DNA from: Collinsella sp. AF23-4AC
GTDB lineage: Bacteria > Actinomycetota > Coriobacteriia > Coriobacteriales > Coriobacteriaceae
Assembly: GCF_003462685.1 (NCBI RefSeq)
Contig: NZ_QRVE01000013.1
Coordinates: 1 to 57,024 of the forward strand
DNA length: 57,024 bases
Direction of reading: 5' to 3'
Each line of letters starts with the position of its first letter. Position 1 is the stretch's first letter. Made by a program: the position numbers and the translations under genes. Shown piece by piece: positions 1 to 8,551 of the stretch. The notes below the pieces were generated by a model. That model ran no database searches. It was not told the DNA's origin and saw only the letters and a program-made list of their open reading frames with translations.

Positions 1-1
1 G

Positions 2-53
2 GCCGTGTTCCGCTATGCGGTTGTCAATTTGCGAAAGAAATTATGCGTCACCA
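2..53. repeat. Left copy of 52-bp terminal inverted repeat
   Basis: Positions 2-53 are the exact reverse complement of 56973-57024 at the other end of the window. On the right the repeat starts inside a merR gene and ends it early. The likeliest reading is that both contig ends run into the end of the same multicopy element, such as an insertion sequence, which stopped assembly. No transposase is visible, so the family cannot be named. Confidence 0.8.
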
Positions 54-64
54 ACAACAAGGCG

Positions 65-190
65 TCTGTCCGGGCAGAGGCATATAAGGTTCATCGCGAG
101 TTCCGCACGCAAAGGAGGCCACTTAATGTGGCCTCCGTCTTGCGCAGGACTGTCTGAGCAGGGAACCTTATATGCCTCCGCCCGGACAGA
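65..190. repeat. Long imperfect inverted repeat with nested terminator
   Basis: A 29-bp arm at about 65-93 pairs with 162-190 with one mismatch (GTCTGTCCGGGC at the outer end). Between the arms lies a second hairpin, GGAGGCCAC/GTGGCCTCC, at about 114-136. It lies just downstream of the minus-strand sulfatase gene and probably ends its transcript. The long outer arms are more than a terminator needs, as with other intergenic palindromes in this window. Confidence 0.7.
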
Positions 191-219
191 CGTTTCAGTT
201 ATGAACTCGTAGCTAGTCG

Positions 220-2520
220 CTACTTGATCTTGGTCGTACCCGGCGCCAGGTTGGGGTCGGTTTCGTTGGCCTCGGTCTGGAAGTGCTCGGTGTACACGTT
301 CTTGCCGTCGCGGAACATCTCGTAGTACTGCATCTTCGCGTAATCCTCGCGCGCCTTGGTGGCGGCTGCTGCGGCGGCGTCGTCACCGGTGACGTTGGAG
401 GAGAGCGCCCAGCGCAGGCTGGCGTCCTCGTAGCCCACGGAGTTGATAGCGGGCAGCGACTCGCGCAGCGTCATGTGCGCCTTCTGATAGTCGGTCAGCG
501 GTGCGCCGATCAGCTGCATCAGCTGCGTGGACAGGTAGTTGGTGGACAGGTCGTCGACCTCGCTTGTCTGGTCGCAGCCGGCAACGTCGTAGTTAGCCCA
601 GATGATGTAGTCGGTCTGCCACAAGCGCTCCTGGTGCGTGGCGTCGTCCTCGCCGGTAAACCACTTGTCGTTGAACTTGGACGGGAAGAACGGCTGGTGG
701 TCGCCCCAGAACACCACGACCACCTTGCGGTCGAGCTTACTCAAGGCGTTGAGGAAGTAACGCAGCGCCTGGTCGGACTGCTCAATGCACGAGACGTACT
801 CGTCGACATCGGACAGTGTGCCGTCCTCGATGGTCTTGGCATCCAGATCGGTCGTGTCGATGTTCAGGTGCATCTGCTTGTCGACCGGCAGCAGACCCGT
901 ATCGTAGCCCGAGTGGTTCTGCATGGTCACGTCGAAGATGAACTGCGGATCGGCGTTCTGGTCGAGCAGCTCCAGAATCTTGTCGTAGGTAGCCTGGTCG
1001 GTCACCATGCCGCGCAGGGTGTCGGCTCCCTGGAAGTCGTTGATGGACAGGAACTGGTCAAAGCCAAAGTCCTTGTAGACGTTCTCGCGGTTCCAGTTGG
1101 TCGCGTGGTTGGGGTGCATGGCCGTGGTGGAATATCCGAGCGACTTGAACTGCTCTGCCAGGTTCCCAGTCGTTTCCATGTTGTAGATGGTGTAGGGGTA
1201 CACGCCCGAGCCCAGGTTGGCCATGGAGTTGCCGGTCATAAACTCAAACTCGGTATTGGCGGTACCGCCGCCGTAGGCGCTCACATAGAGCTTGCCGCGG
1301 CTGAGGCAGTTGGACAGGTTCTTAAAGTACTGCGGGCCCTCGTAGCCGGCGCGCATGTCCTGGTAGATGGACAGGTCCGAGAAGGTCTCGTTCATGATGG
1401 CGATAACCGTGGGCTTCTCGCTGTCGAACTGCTCCTTTGCGGCGGTGCGCTCGTCGCTCTTGGCCGCGTCGGACTTGTCGTAGGCCTTGGCGTACTTTTT
1501 GAGCGTGGCCTTGGCATCGTCGACGGAGTAGTCGGCGGGTTTGGGCGGCTTAATGGACTGTGCTGCACTAATAAAGGCGGGCAGGTAGCCCTCGCGCCAG
1601 TAGCTCTCGAGCGGGCGCCAGGTGTAGACGGTGATGCCGAGGGTGTTGTAGTAGTCGATGAGCGTGACATGCGCGGTCACGCCACCCAGGCACAGCACCG
1701 CCACGAGCAGGTTGGTGAGCAGCATGCGCTTGGCGTTGGCGGCACCCTTCTGACGGTGCGGTGCCACCAAGCCGGCGTACTCGCACAGCAGCATGGCGAT
1801 GGCGGTAAAGCCCATGGACAGCACGCAGAACAGCGAGATCGAGAAGGTGTAGCCGTTGCCGGCGACCGCGGCGGCGGTGGAGATGGCCGAAAGGTCGCCC
1901 GGCTGGATCGGCATGGATTTAAACGTGATAACGAAGAACTCGGCAATGCCCAGGACAAAGAGGGCAAAGGCCAGGACCGCGGGAGCTGCGCCGTGGCGCT
2001 GGAACAGGAAGAACAGGCCGGTCATGAGCGTGGTGATGATGGCCCACTCGAGCAGGATGCACAGGGGGTAGACCCAGGTAAAGTCGTGGTTGGACGAGAC
2101 CTCCATGCCCAGCAGCGCAAAGACGCCGGCGAGCAGCAGGCACAGCACGGCGGCAACGAGCGGTTTGCCCACAAAGGCGCCGCGCAGGCGGGCGAGCTTG
2201 CCCGTGGGGGCGGGAGCGTCGGCCGAGGCGAACGCAAAGATGCGCGGGGCGATGCGGTCGCGGGCGATGCTGGCCCAAGCGCAGCCGGTGAGGATGGCGT
2301 TGGTCAGGATGAGCATCACAAAGGCGAGCGGCTCGTTTTGGGCGACGAGGCCAATGGCGCCCCAAATGGTCAAAAAGAGCTGGAACAGGCCGAAGGCGAC
2401 GCTCCACCCAAGAGCGCTTTTGGCAACGGTGCCCGACTGAGCGCGAATGGCCTTGGCCTCGCGCAAAACAAGGTAGACGGTCGCCGCAAGACCGACGAGC
2501 GAGATGGCGGCAGCGAACAT
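220..2520 (-). CDS. LTA synthase-like membrane sulfatase-family enzyme
   Basis: A 766-aa membrane protein of the lipoteichoic acid synthase / phosphoglycerol transferase (sulfatase superfamily) type, which transfers glycerol-phosphate from phosphatidylglycerol to a glycolipid or wall polymer outside the membrane. The N-terminal third holds several hydrophobic segments. The catalytic domain shows NETFSD near residue 377 (metal ligand Glu), GGGTANTEFEF near 418 (candidate Thr nucleophile) and WGDHQPFF near 607 (metal Asp-His). I start at the ATG at 2520 because AGGAG lies seven bases upstream; an in-frame GTG at 2535 overlaps that site. It is transcribed alone, divergent from the nitroreductase gene. 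The exact polymer substrate cannot be read from sequence. Confidence 0.85.
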   Translation of the reverse strand: MFAAAISLVGLAATVYLVLREAKAIRAQSGTVAKSALGWSVAFGLFQLFLTIWGAIGLVAQNEPLAFVMLILTNAILTGCAWASIARDRIAPRIFAFASADAPAPTGKLARLRGAFVGKPLVAAVLCLLLAGVFALLGMEVSSNHDFTWVYPLCILLEWAIITTLMTGLFFLFQRHGAAPAVLAFALFVLGIAEFFVITFKSMPIQPGDLSAISTAAAVAGNGYTFSISLFCVLSMGFTAIAMLLCEYAGLVAPHRQKGAANAKRMLLTNLLVAVLCLGGVTAHVTLIDYYNTLGITVYTWRPLESYWREGYLPAFISAAQSIKPPKPADYSVDDAKATLKKYAKAYDKSDAAKSDERTAAKEQFDSEKPTVIAIMNETFSDLSIYQDMRAGYEGPQYFKNLSNCLSRGKLYVSAYGGGTANTEFEFMTGNSMANLGSGVYPYTIYNMETTGNLAEQFKSLGYSTTAMHPNHATNWNRENVYKDFGFDQFLSINDFQGADTLRGMVTDQATYDKILELLDQNADPQFIFDVTMQNHSGYDTGLLPVDKQMHLNIDTTDLDAKTIEDGTLSDVDEYVSCIEQSDQALRYFLNALSKLDRKVVVVFWGDHQPFFPSKFNDKWFTGEDDATHQERLWQTDYIIWANYDVAGCDQTSEVDDLSTNYLSTQLMQLIGAPLTDYQKAHMTLRESLPAINSVGYEDASLRWALSSNVTGDDAAAAAATKAREDYAKMQYYEMFRDGKNVYTEHFQTEANETDPNLAPGTTKIK

Positions 2521-2733
2521 GCTGAGACTCCTCACAAACTAAAACGTACGAAAACGGGGGTTTACCCGATTGTTACCAAGATATGCGCTGCAATTGGTGG
2601 CTGCGCACAACAACCAGCCATATTAACGCGCACGTGTGGCGGTGTGGCGCAATGTAGCGGCGACCTGCGCGATAATGGACGGGAATTACACGGAAACGTA
2701 AAGGCTTCTTAAAGAATTAGCGAGGATGAGGCG

Positions 2734-3582
2734 ATGAACGAGCAGGTTTGCACCAAGGCTGTGGATACGTGTGGCTATCCGGTCGAGACGACGGGCAATG
2801 CGGTGCTGGACACGTTGGAGCACCGTTCCTCCACGCGTGCCTTCGCGCGTGATGACGATGACCGTCCCGTGGCGGTGACCGACGAGCAGCGTGCGGCGAT
2901 TTTGCATGCGGCGAGTCGCGCACCGTCGGCGGGCGCCATGATGATGTATTCCATCATCAGTATTCGCGAGCAGGCTACGCTCGATCGCTTGGCCGACCTG
3001 TGCGACCATCAGCCTATGATTGCCAAGGCGCCCTGGGCACTTATATTTGTGGTCGACTATGCCAAGTGGATTGATCTGTTTAAGCATGTGGGCTGCTTTG
3101 AGCCCGAGTTTGTCGAGCGTACGGGCAAGTCGCCCCGTCGTGCGCCGAGTCTGGGCGACTTCGCCATCGCGGCACAGGACGCCGTGATCGCCGCGCAAAA
3201 TGCCGTGGTCGCCGCCGAGGCTCTGGGGCTGGGGAGCTGCTATATCGGCGACATCGTCGAGAACGCTGAGGAAGTTGCCGCGCTGCTCGATCTGCCGTCC
3301 TATACCATGCCGCTGTCGATGCTTATTATCGGCACGCCTCGCAAGGAGCGCCCGGCCATTGCGCATCCCGTGGTGAACCTGGTGCACGAGGAGCGCTATC
3401 GCCGCGCCGATACCGCGACCATGGATGCGCAGGTGGCCGAGATGGACGCGATGTTTCGCCCGCACGCTCGCGAGATGGGCGAGCGCGTGGTGGATATCTA
3501 CACCCGCAAACACACCAGTCCCTTTATGGCCGAGATGAGCCGCTCCATGGAGTGGTGGTTCAAAAACTGGCTCGGAAAATGA
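2734..3582 (+). CDS. Nitroreductase family protein
   Basis: A 282-aa flavoprotein of the nitroreductase (FMN-dependent NAD(P)H oxidoreductase) family. Family features are the N-terminal HRSSTRAF motif (FMN phosphate contact) and RAPSAGAMMMYS, the usual position of the 'APS(a)xNxQ' loop, here lacking the common Asn and Gln. GLGSCYIG near residue 170 is the late FMN-binding glycine segment. The C-terminal ~70 residues extend beyond the minimal domain. The start is supported by GAGGATGAGG just upstream. It stands alone between divergent ltaS-like and co-directional kup genes. The natural substrate (quinone, nitroaromatic or bile/steroid compound) is unknown. Confidence 0.85.
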   Translation: MNEQVCTKAVDTCGYPVETTGNAVLDTLEHRSSTRAFARDDDDRPVAVTDEQRAAILHAASRAPSAGAMMMYSIISIREQATLDRLADLCDHQPMIAKAPWALIFVVDYAKWIDLFKHVGCFEPEFVERTGKSPRRAPSLGDFAIAAQDAVIAAQNAVVAAEALGLGSCYIGDIVENAEEVAALLDLPSYTMPLSMLIIGTPRKERPAIAHPVVNLVHEERYRRADTATMDAQVAEMDAMFRPHAREMGERVVDIYTRKHTSPFMAEMSRSMEWWFKNWLGK

Positions 3583-3592
3583 CGAATGTGAC

Positions 3593-3608
3593 AAGGGAAT
3601 AGTCCCTT
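3593..3608 (+). terminator. Short hairpin after nitroreductase gene
   Basis: AAGGGA/TCCCTT with a four-base loop lies 10 bases after the stop codon. There is no T-run longer than three, so termination is only plausible. Confidence 0.4.
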
Positions 3609-3741
3609 TGCCTCATTCCATATCGCCGTGGTGGCCTAAAGGCCGTATAAATGTTTATCTAGCTGGGAAAACGGTGCCATTCAAACATGGGCCGATTACC
3701 TATAATCCCTTCGAACATTAAAGTTGGGAGGAAACCGGCTT

Positions 3742-5769
3742 ATGGAACAAAAGGCCAAGGAGGCAGCCTCGCACGCTGCGATTCCTGTGAGCATCTCGGC
3801 GATGCTCGTCACGCTGGGCGTGGTGTACGGCGATATCGGCACCAGCCCTATGTATGTAACCAAGGCGCTCGTTGCCGGCAACGGCGGCATCGGAAGCGTC
3901 ACGGAGGAGTTCGTGCTCGGCGCGCTCTCCCTTGTCGTGTGGACGGTCACGCTGCTGACCACCATCAAGTATGTGCTCATCTCACTGCGCGCCGATAACC
4001 ATGGCGAGGGCGGCATCTTTGCCCTGTACAGCCTGGTCAAGCGTTGCGGCAAGTGGCTTATCATCCCCGCCATGCTGGGTGGGGCGGCGCTCCTCGCCGA
4101 CGGCATCCTGACGCCGGCCGTTACCGTTACCACGGCCATCGAGGGCCTGCGCACCATCCCGGCGGTCCATGCCGTGCTGGGCGATGACCAGGGTCGCGTC
4201 GTCGCCATTACGCTCGCCATCATCATCGTGCTCTTCTTGGTGCAGCGCATCGGTACGGCCAAGATCGGTCACGCCTTTGGCCCCATCATGACGCTGTGGT
4301 TCCTGTTCCTGGGCGGTACGGGTCTGTTCTTTGTCTTCCAGCACCCCGCCGTGCTGCTGTGCCTCAACCCGGTGCGCGGCATCGCCTTTTTGCTGAGCCC
4401 CAACAACCACGCGGGCATCATGATCCTGGGCAGCTGCTTCCTCGCCACCACCGGTGCCGAGGCGCTCTACTCCGACATGGGCCACGTCGGCCGCGGCAAC
4501 ATCTACGCTACCTGGCCGTTCGTTAAGTGCTGCCTGCTGCTTTCCTATATGGGCCAGGGCGCTTGGCTTATGAACAACGCTGCCAACCCCGAGCTCATGG
4601 GCATTGCCGATCTCAACCCGTTCTACCAGATGCTCGCCCCGGGCCTGCGCCCGTTTGCCGTAGGCCTTTCCACCGTCGCGGCCATCATTGCCTCGCAGGC
4701 GCTCATCACCGGCGCATTCTCGCTGGTGTCCGAGGCCAGCCGTCTGGACCTCATGCCGCACATGCAGGTCTTCTACCCTGCCGAGACCAAAGGCCAGCTC
4801 TACATCCCCATGGTCAACAACGTCATGCTCGTGGGCTGCGTCATCGTGGTGCTGCTGTTCCAGAACTCGGCACACATGGAGGCCGCTTACGGCCTTGCCA
4901 TTACGCTGACTATGATGTGCACCACGCTGCTGCTCTTCTTCTACCTGCACGAGGAGCGCAAGCTCAAGGTTGCTCCGTGGATCTTCGCGGCCTTCTTCCT
5001 TTTGCTCGAAGGCTTCTTCTTCGTGAGCTCGCTCACCAAGTTCTTCCACGGCGGCTACTTCACCATCCTCATGGCTGCACTCATCATGGGCATTATGGTG
5101 TGCTGGTACAACGGCACGGCGGTCGAGCAGCGCCAGTTTACGCTGCTGCCGCTGCGCAGCTACCTGCCGCAGCTCAAGCGCCTGCGCGATGACGATCGCT
5201 ACGAGCGCATGAGCGACAACATCGTGTACCTGACCAAGGACACCCATACCGATTACATCGACCGTGATATCGTCTACTCGATCTTGGACAAGCATCCCAA
5301 GCGTGCTCGCGCCTGGTGGTTCGTGAACGTCGAGACCATGGACGAGCCGCATACCTTTGCCTATTCGGTCGAGACGTTCGGCACCGACTACGTGTTCCGC
5401 GTGCATCTGTACCTGGGCTACAAGATTAACCAGCGCGTCAATGCCTACCTGCGTCAGGTCGTTCAGGACCTGGCTGCCACCGGCGAGCTGCCGGCGCAGA
5501 CGCATGACTACTCGGTCTACAAGGATCCGGGCAACATCGGTACGTTCAAGTTCGTCCTGATCCGTAAGCTTCTGGCGCCCGAAAGCGATGTGGAGCCGAG
5601 CGAGCGTACGGCCATCACGCTCAAGTACATCATTCGTCGCGCCGCCGGCACGCCTGCACGCTGGTACGGCCTGGAGAACTCCAACGTGAGCTTTGAGTAC
5701 GTGCCGCTGTTCACCAAGTTCAAGGCCGTGAACAAGATGCAACGCCTGGCTCCCAACGAGCGGCCGTAG
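3742..5769 (+). CDS. kup: Kup-type potassium:proton symporter
   Basis: A 675-aa low-affinity K+ uptake protein of the KUP/HAK/KT family. GVVYGDIGTSPMYV near residue 30 is the family signature, followed by about 12 hydrophobic segments and a soluble C-terminal region from about residue 460, close to the family's usual length. I start at ATG 3742, nine bases after GGGAGGA, rather than at the upstream in-frame TTG. It is followed by a small membrane-protein gene and a KdpD/KdpE-like pair on the same strand, suggesting that a Kdp-type two-component system controls this transporter; no kdpFABC genes are present in the window. Confidence 0.93.
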   Translation: MEQKAKEAASHAAIPVSISAMLVTLGVVYGDIGTSPMYVTKALVAGNGGIGSVTEEFVLGALSLVVWTVTLLTTIKYVLISLRADNHGEGGIFALYSLVKRCGKWLIIPAMLGGAALLADGILTPAVTVTTAIEGLRTIPAVHAVLGDDQGRVVAITLAIIIVLFLVQRIGTAKIGHAFGPIMTLWFLFLGGTGLFFVFQHPAVLLCLNPVRGIAFLLSPNNHAGIMILGSCFLATTGAEALYSDMGHVGRGNIYATWPFVKCCLLLSYMGQGAWLMNNAANPELMGIADLNPFYQMLAPGLRPFAVGLSTVAAIIASQALITGAFSLVSEASRLDLMPHMQVFYPAETKGQLYIPMVNNVMLVGCVIVVLLFQNSAHMEAAYGLAITLTMMCTTLLLFFYLHEERKLKVAPWIFAAFFLLLEGFFFVSSLTKFFHGGYFTILMAALIMGIMVCWYNGTAVEQRQFTLLPLRSYLPQLKRLRDDDRYERMSDNIVYLTKDTHTDYIDRDIVYSILDKHPKRARAWWFVNVETMDEPHTFAYSVETFGTDYVFRVHLYLGYKINQRVNAYLRQVVQDLAATGELPAQTHDYSVYKDPGNIGTFKFVLIRKLLAPESDVEPSERTAITLKYIIRRAAGTPARWYGLENSNVSFEYVPLFTKFKAVNKMQRLAPNERP

Positions 5770-5829
5770 ACGTCGGCGGCTACACGGAGTTGGTTTTTGA
5801 TGGATAAGCATGAGGCCGGGGAGGTAAAC

Positions 5830-6000
5830 ATGGATGCAAGGACGCTTGACGTCCGCGAGGCGGGTATCGACGCCGCCGAAGATCGGTTCTTCACGAATCG
5901 GGCCAACATGGACATGGCCGATCGCGTGATTTCGGTCGTGGCGCTGGTGTTTGTCGCGGCGTGCGTGTGCGCACTGCTCGCGCACGTGCTGTTTGTCTAA
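5830..6000 (+). CDS. 56-aa single-pass membrane protein
   Basis: A small protein with a soluble acidic N-terminus (DARTLDVREAG...) and one C-terminal hydrophobic helix (VISVVALVFVAACVCALLAHV). ATG 5830 is chosen because GGGGAGG lies five bases upstream; a possible ATG at 5800 has no comparable site. It lies 60 bp after kup and before a strong terminator and the kinase gene. Small one-helix proteins beside transporters often stabilise or regulate them (KdpF with KdpABC is an example), so an accessory role for Kup is a reasonable inference, but no family is recognised. Confidence 0.65.
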   Translation: MDARTLDVREAGIDAAEDRFFTNRANMDMADRVISVVALVFVAACVCALLAHVLFV

Positions 6001-6047
6001 CGACCGCAGGCTGCAAAGGCTATACACTTGGAACCACCACAAGGGGA

Positions 6048-6088
6048 AACCACCACAAAGGTGCTTGTCCCCTTTGTGGTGGTTTTTG
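6048..6088 (+). terminator. Strong rho-independent terminator
   Basis: AACCACCACAAAGG (6048-6061) pairs perfectly with 6071-6084 and a T-rich tail follows. The ACCACCACAA half is also present just upstream (about 6033-6042), so an alternative pairing is possible. It separates kup and the small gene from the kinase gene. Confidence 0.8.
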
Positions 6089-6113
6089 TTTTTGAGAGAG
6101 GGGCGGGGCGCTG

Positions 6114-7739
6114 ATGGACGTCCATGCGGACGGCGATATTGCCGAGAACTTTTGGTGGCGGCGCACGACGCTGACGCGTCGCAGCCCTCTGTATGACGCC
6201 TGCGTATCGGCGGGGCTGCTGGTCGCGGCGACGATTGTGGGCGCGCTGCTCGACCATCCGGGTCTCGCGCCGAGCATCATGATCGTCTATGTGTTCGCCG
6301 TTCAGCTGTGCGCGTTCTTTACCTGGAGTCGCCTGTATTGCTTGCTGAGCTCGGCTGCCGCCGTGGCGCTCTACAACTTCTTGTTTGTCGACCCGCGCTA
6401 CTCGCTGTCGCTTGTCGACCGCGTCTATCCCGGCATGTTCTTCATCATGTTCGTGGTCTCGCTTGTGTCGAGCTCGATTGCGTTGGCCCTGCGCCGCGCC
6501 TTGGCGCAGGCTGCCGCCAGCGACCGTCGCACGCATATGGTGCTCGAGACTAACCGCATGCTGCAGCGGTGCGCCGACCAGCAGCAAATTATCCATGCCA
6601 TGGCAACGCAGCTGGCGCGTCTTTCGGGCTGTCCGGTCGTGTGGTACAGCGCCGACGCCGACGATGATGACCTGCTGCCGCGTGCGACATACACGGCCGT
6701 GGGCGATGCCGCGCCGGTGCACGAGCTGGCGCCGCAGATGCCGCCGCGGCTCTCGGCGTCCGCCTATGTGGGAACGCCGCTCGATGCCACCTATGGCGGC
6801 TCGGCGTTTTATGGCATCTACCTGACGGTCCGTACGGGTGACGGCTTCGTGCGCTCGGGCGACCCCGCCTCGGTGGTGGGCGTGCTGGCTATCGTTGCCG
6901 AGCCCGACGTGCTGACGCACGAGGAGCGGACACTTGCCGATGCCATCGTGAGCGAAGGCGAGCTGGCACTCGATCGCGCCCGCGCCATGGAGGCCCGCGA
7001 GGAGGCGGCGGTGCTCGCCAAAAACGAGCAGCTGCGCGCCAACCTGCTGCGCTCCATCTCGCACGACCTGCGCACGCCGCTCACCAGTATTTCGGGCAAT
7101 GCCGATGTGCTGCTCGACCAGGGCTCGACCGGCACCGCCGTGCTCGATAGCCAGACGCGCCGCGGCATGCTTCTGTCCATTCGCTCGGATGCGCAATGGC
7201 TCAACGCCACCGTCGAGAACCTGCTCGCCATCACCAAGCTCGAGGGCGGCGGTATGCGCCTGTCGACCACGCTCGAGCTCATGGACGATATCGTTGAGGA
7301 GGCGCTGCGCCACGTGAACCCTGCCGTGCGCGAGCACGACCTTAAGGTGGTGGCGTGCGATGAGCCGGCGCTCGTCAACGTCGATGCGCGCCTGATGGTG
7401 CAGCTGGTGGTCAATCTGGTGAACAACGCCATCACCTATACGCCCGCAGGCTCGCATATCATGATTTCGATTAGCGTCGACGATGGACGCGTGGCGTGCT
7501 CGGTGGCCGATGATGGTCCGGGCATCGCACCCGAGGACCGCGAGCGGATCTTTGAGTCGTTCTATACCGCCAACCATGGTCTGGCCGACAGCCATCGCAG
7601 CGTGGGCCTGGGTCTTTCGCTCTGCCGCTCCATTGCGCTGGCACATGGCGGTAGCATAGAGGTTGCCGCGGCGGATCTGCACGGCTCAGTCTTTACGATT
7701 GAACTTCCCGCCGCCGACGTTTCGTTTGATAAGGAGTAG
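6114..7739 (+). CDS. KdpD-like sensor histidine kinase lacking the KdpD N-terminal domain
   Basis: A 541-aa membrane histidine kinase. Residues about 30-140 form four closely packed hydrophobic segments of the DUF4118 type found in KdpD, followed by a GAF-like region (about 150-290), the dimerisation/phosphoacceptor helix with SHDLRTPL (His near residue 317) and a HATPase domain with NLVNNAITYTP (N box) and DDGPGI (G1 box). Classical KdpD is about 900 aa; the N-terminal KdpD/universal-stress portion is absent here. It is followed four bases later by a KdpE-like regulator and lies downstream of kup, so it probably senses potassium, turgor or envelope state for that transporter. Confidence 0.87.
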   Translation: MDVHADGDIAENFWWRRTTLTRRSPLYDACVSAGLLVAATIVGALLDHPGLAPSIMIVYVFAVQLCAFFTWSRLYCLLSSAAAVALYNFLFVDPRYSLSLVDRVYPGMFFIMFVVSLVSSSIALALRRALAQAAASDRRTHMVLETNRMLQRCADQQQIIHAMATQLARLSGCPVVWYSADADDDDLLPRATYTAVGDAAPVHELAPQMPPRLSASAYVGTPLDATYGGSAFYGIYLTVRTGDGFVRSGDPASVVGVLAIVAEPDVLTHEERTLADAIVSEGELALDRARAMEAREEAAVLAKNEQLRANLLRSISHDLRTPLTSISGNADVLLDQGSTGTAVLDSQTRRGMLLSIRSDAQWLNATVENLLAITKLEGGGMRLSTTLELMDDIVEEALRHVNPAVREHDLKVVACDEPALVNVDARLMVQLVVNLVNNAITYTPAGSHIMISISVDDGRVACSVADDGPGIAPEDRERIFESFYTANHGLADSHRSVGLGLSLCRSIALAHGGSIEVAAADLHGSVFTIELPAADVSFDKE

Positions 7740-7743
7740 CGCT

Positions 7744-8457
7744 GTGCCGAACTCTGCCGTGAAACCGCTCATCTTGGTCGTTGAGGACGACCCCGCCGTT
7801 CGCAATCTTATCGTTGCCGCGCTCGAGGCGCACGGCTTGCGCCATATGGCCGTGGAGACCGCCCATGCCGCCATCGCCGCTGCCTCGTCGCAGGCGCCGA
7901 GCATCGTGCTGCTCGATCTGGGCCTGCCCGATATGGACGGCGTCAAGGTGGTGGAGTCGGTGCGCGCATGGTCGGGCATGCCGATCATTGTGGTCTCGGC
8001 GCGCAGCGAGGATGCGGACAAGATTCGCGCACTCGATGCCGGTGCTGACGACTACCTGACCAAGCCGTTTTCGGTCGAGGAGCTGCTCGCGCGCATTCGC
8101 ACGACGCTCAGGCGCCTTTCGTATGCGCAAACGGGCGGTGTTGCCTCCGAGGGCTCGTTCGATACCGGTGAGCTGCATATCGACTTTGATGCCGGCATTG
8201 CCACGATGGATGGCGAGGAACTGCATCTGACGCCGATCGAGTACAAGCTCCTGTGCCTGCTGGCGCATAACGCCGACAAGGTGCTGACGCACCAGTTTAT
8301 CCTGCACGAGATTTGGGGCACGGCAACCAAGAGCGACCTGGCGAGCCTGCGTGTCTTTATGGGCACGCTACGCAAGAAGATCGAGTCCGATCCCGCGCAT
8401 CCGCGCTATATCCAAACGCATGTGGGTATCGGTTACCGATTGGTCACCCAAGGCTAG
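7744..8457 (+). CDS. kdpE: KdpE-like response regulator
   Basis: A 237-aa OmpR/KdpE-family regulator. The receiver domain has the acidic pair (VVEDDP), phosphoacceptor Asp in VLLDLGLPDMDG (about residue 58) and Lys in LTKPF. The C-terminal winged helix contains LTPIEYKLLCLL and ends GIGYRLV. The GTG at 7744 is chosen since TAAGGAG sits eight bases before it, within the end of the kinase gene, showing translational coupling. Its natural partner is the preceding kinase and a likely target is the kup promoter. Confidence 0.88.
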   Translation: MPNSAVKPLILVVEDDPAVRNLIVAALEAHGLRHMAVETAHAAIAAASSQAPSIVLLDLGLPDMDGVKVVESVRAWSGMPIIVVSARSEDADKIRALDAGADDYLTKPFSVEELLARIRTTLRRLSYAQTGGVASEGSFDTGELHIDFDAGIATMDGEELHLTPIEYKLLCLLAHNADKVLTHQFILHEIWGTATKSDLASLRVFMGTLRKKIESDPAHPRYIQTHVGIGYRLVTQG

Positions 8458-8481
8458 ATCGTCAACCACCATCCCAATATG

Positions 8482-8548
8482 AGTTGCGGTGAAATACGGT
8501 CTAAATTTGCCTAATTCCAGGCAAAACAGTCCGTATTCCACCGCAACT
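8482..8548. terminator. Bidirectional nested hairpin between convergent genes
   Basis: A 20-bp arm starting AGTTGCGGTG (8482-8501) pairs with 8529-8548 with two mismatches. An inner hairpin TTTGCCT/AGGCAAA sits in its loop. It lies between the ends of kdpE (+) and rlmL (-) and can serve both. Confidence 0.75.
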
Positions 8549-8551
8549 TTG

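Noticed and set aside
15..212. 65-codon frame at the left end
   Set aside because: It is composed of the terminal repeat and a large palindrome; no evidence of coding.
283..2712. 809-codon open frame on the plus strand
   Set aside because: Antisense shadow of the LTA-synthase-like gene; composition is Gly/Val/His/Arg-rich without domains and no ribosome site.
3609..3741. Possible c-di-AMP riboswitch before kup
   Set aside because: A potassium transporter leader is a natural place for one, but I could not match the conserved sequence blocks.
3982..6042. 686-codon minus-strand frame across kup
   Set aside because: Antisense shadow in GC-rich DNA; the protein is low-complexity His/Gln/Asp/Arg and kup is unmistakable on the other strand.
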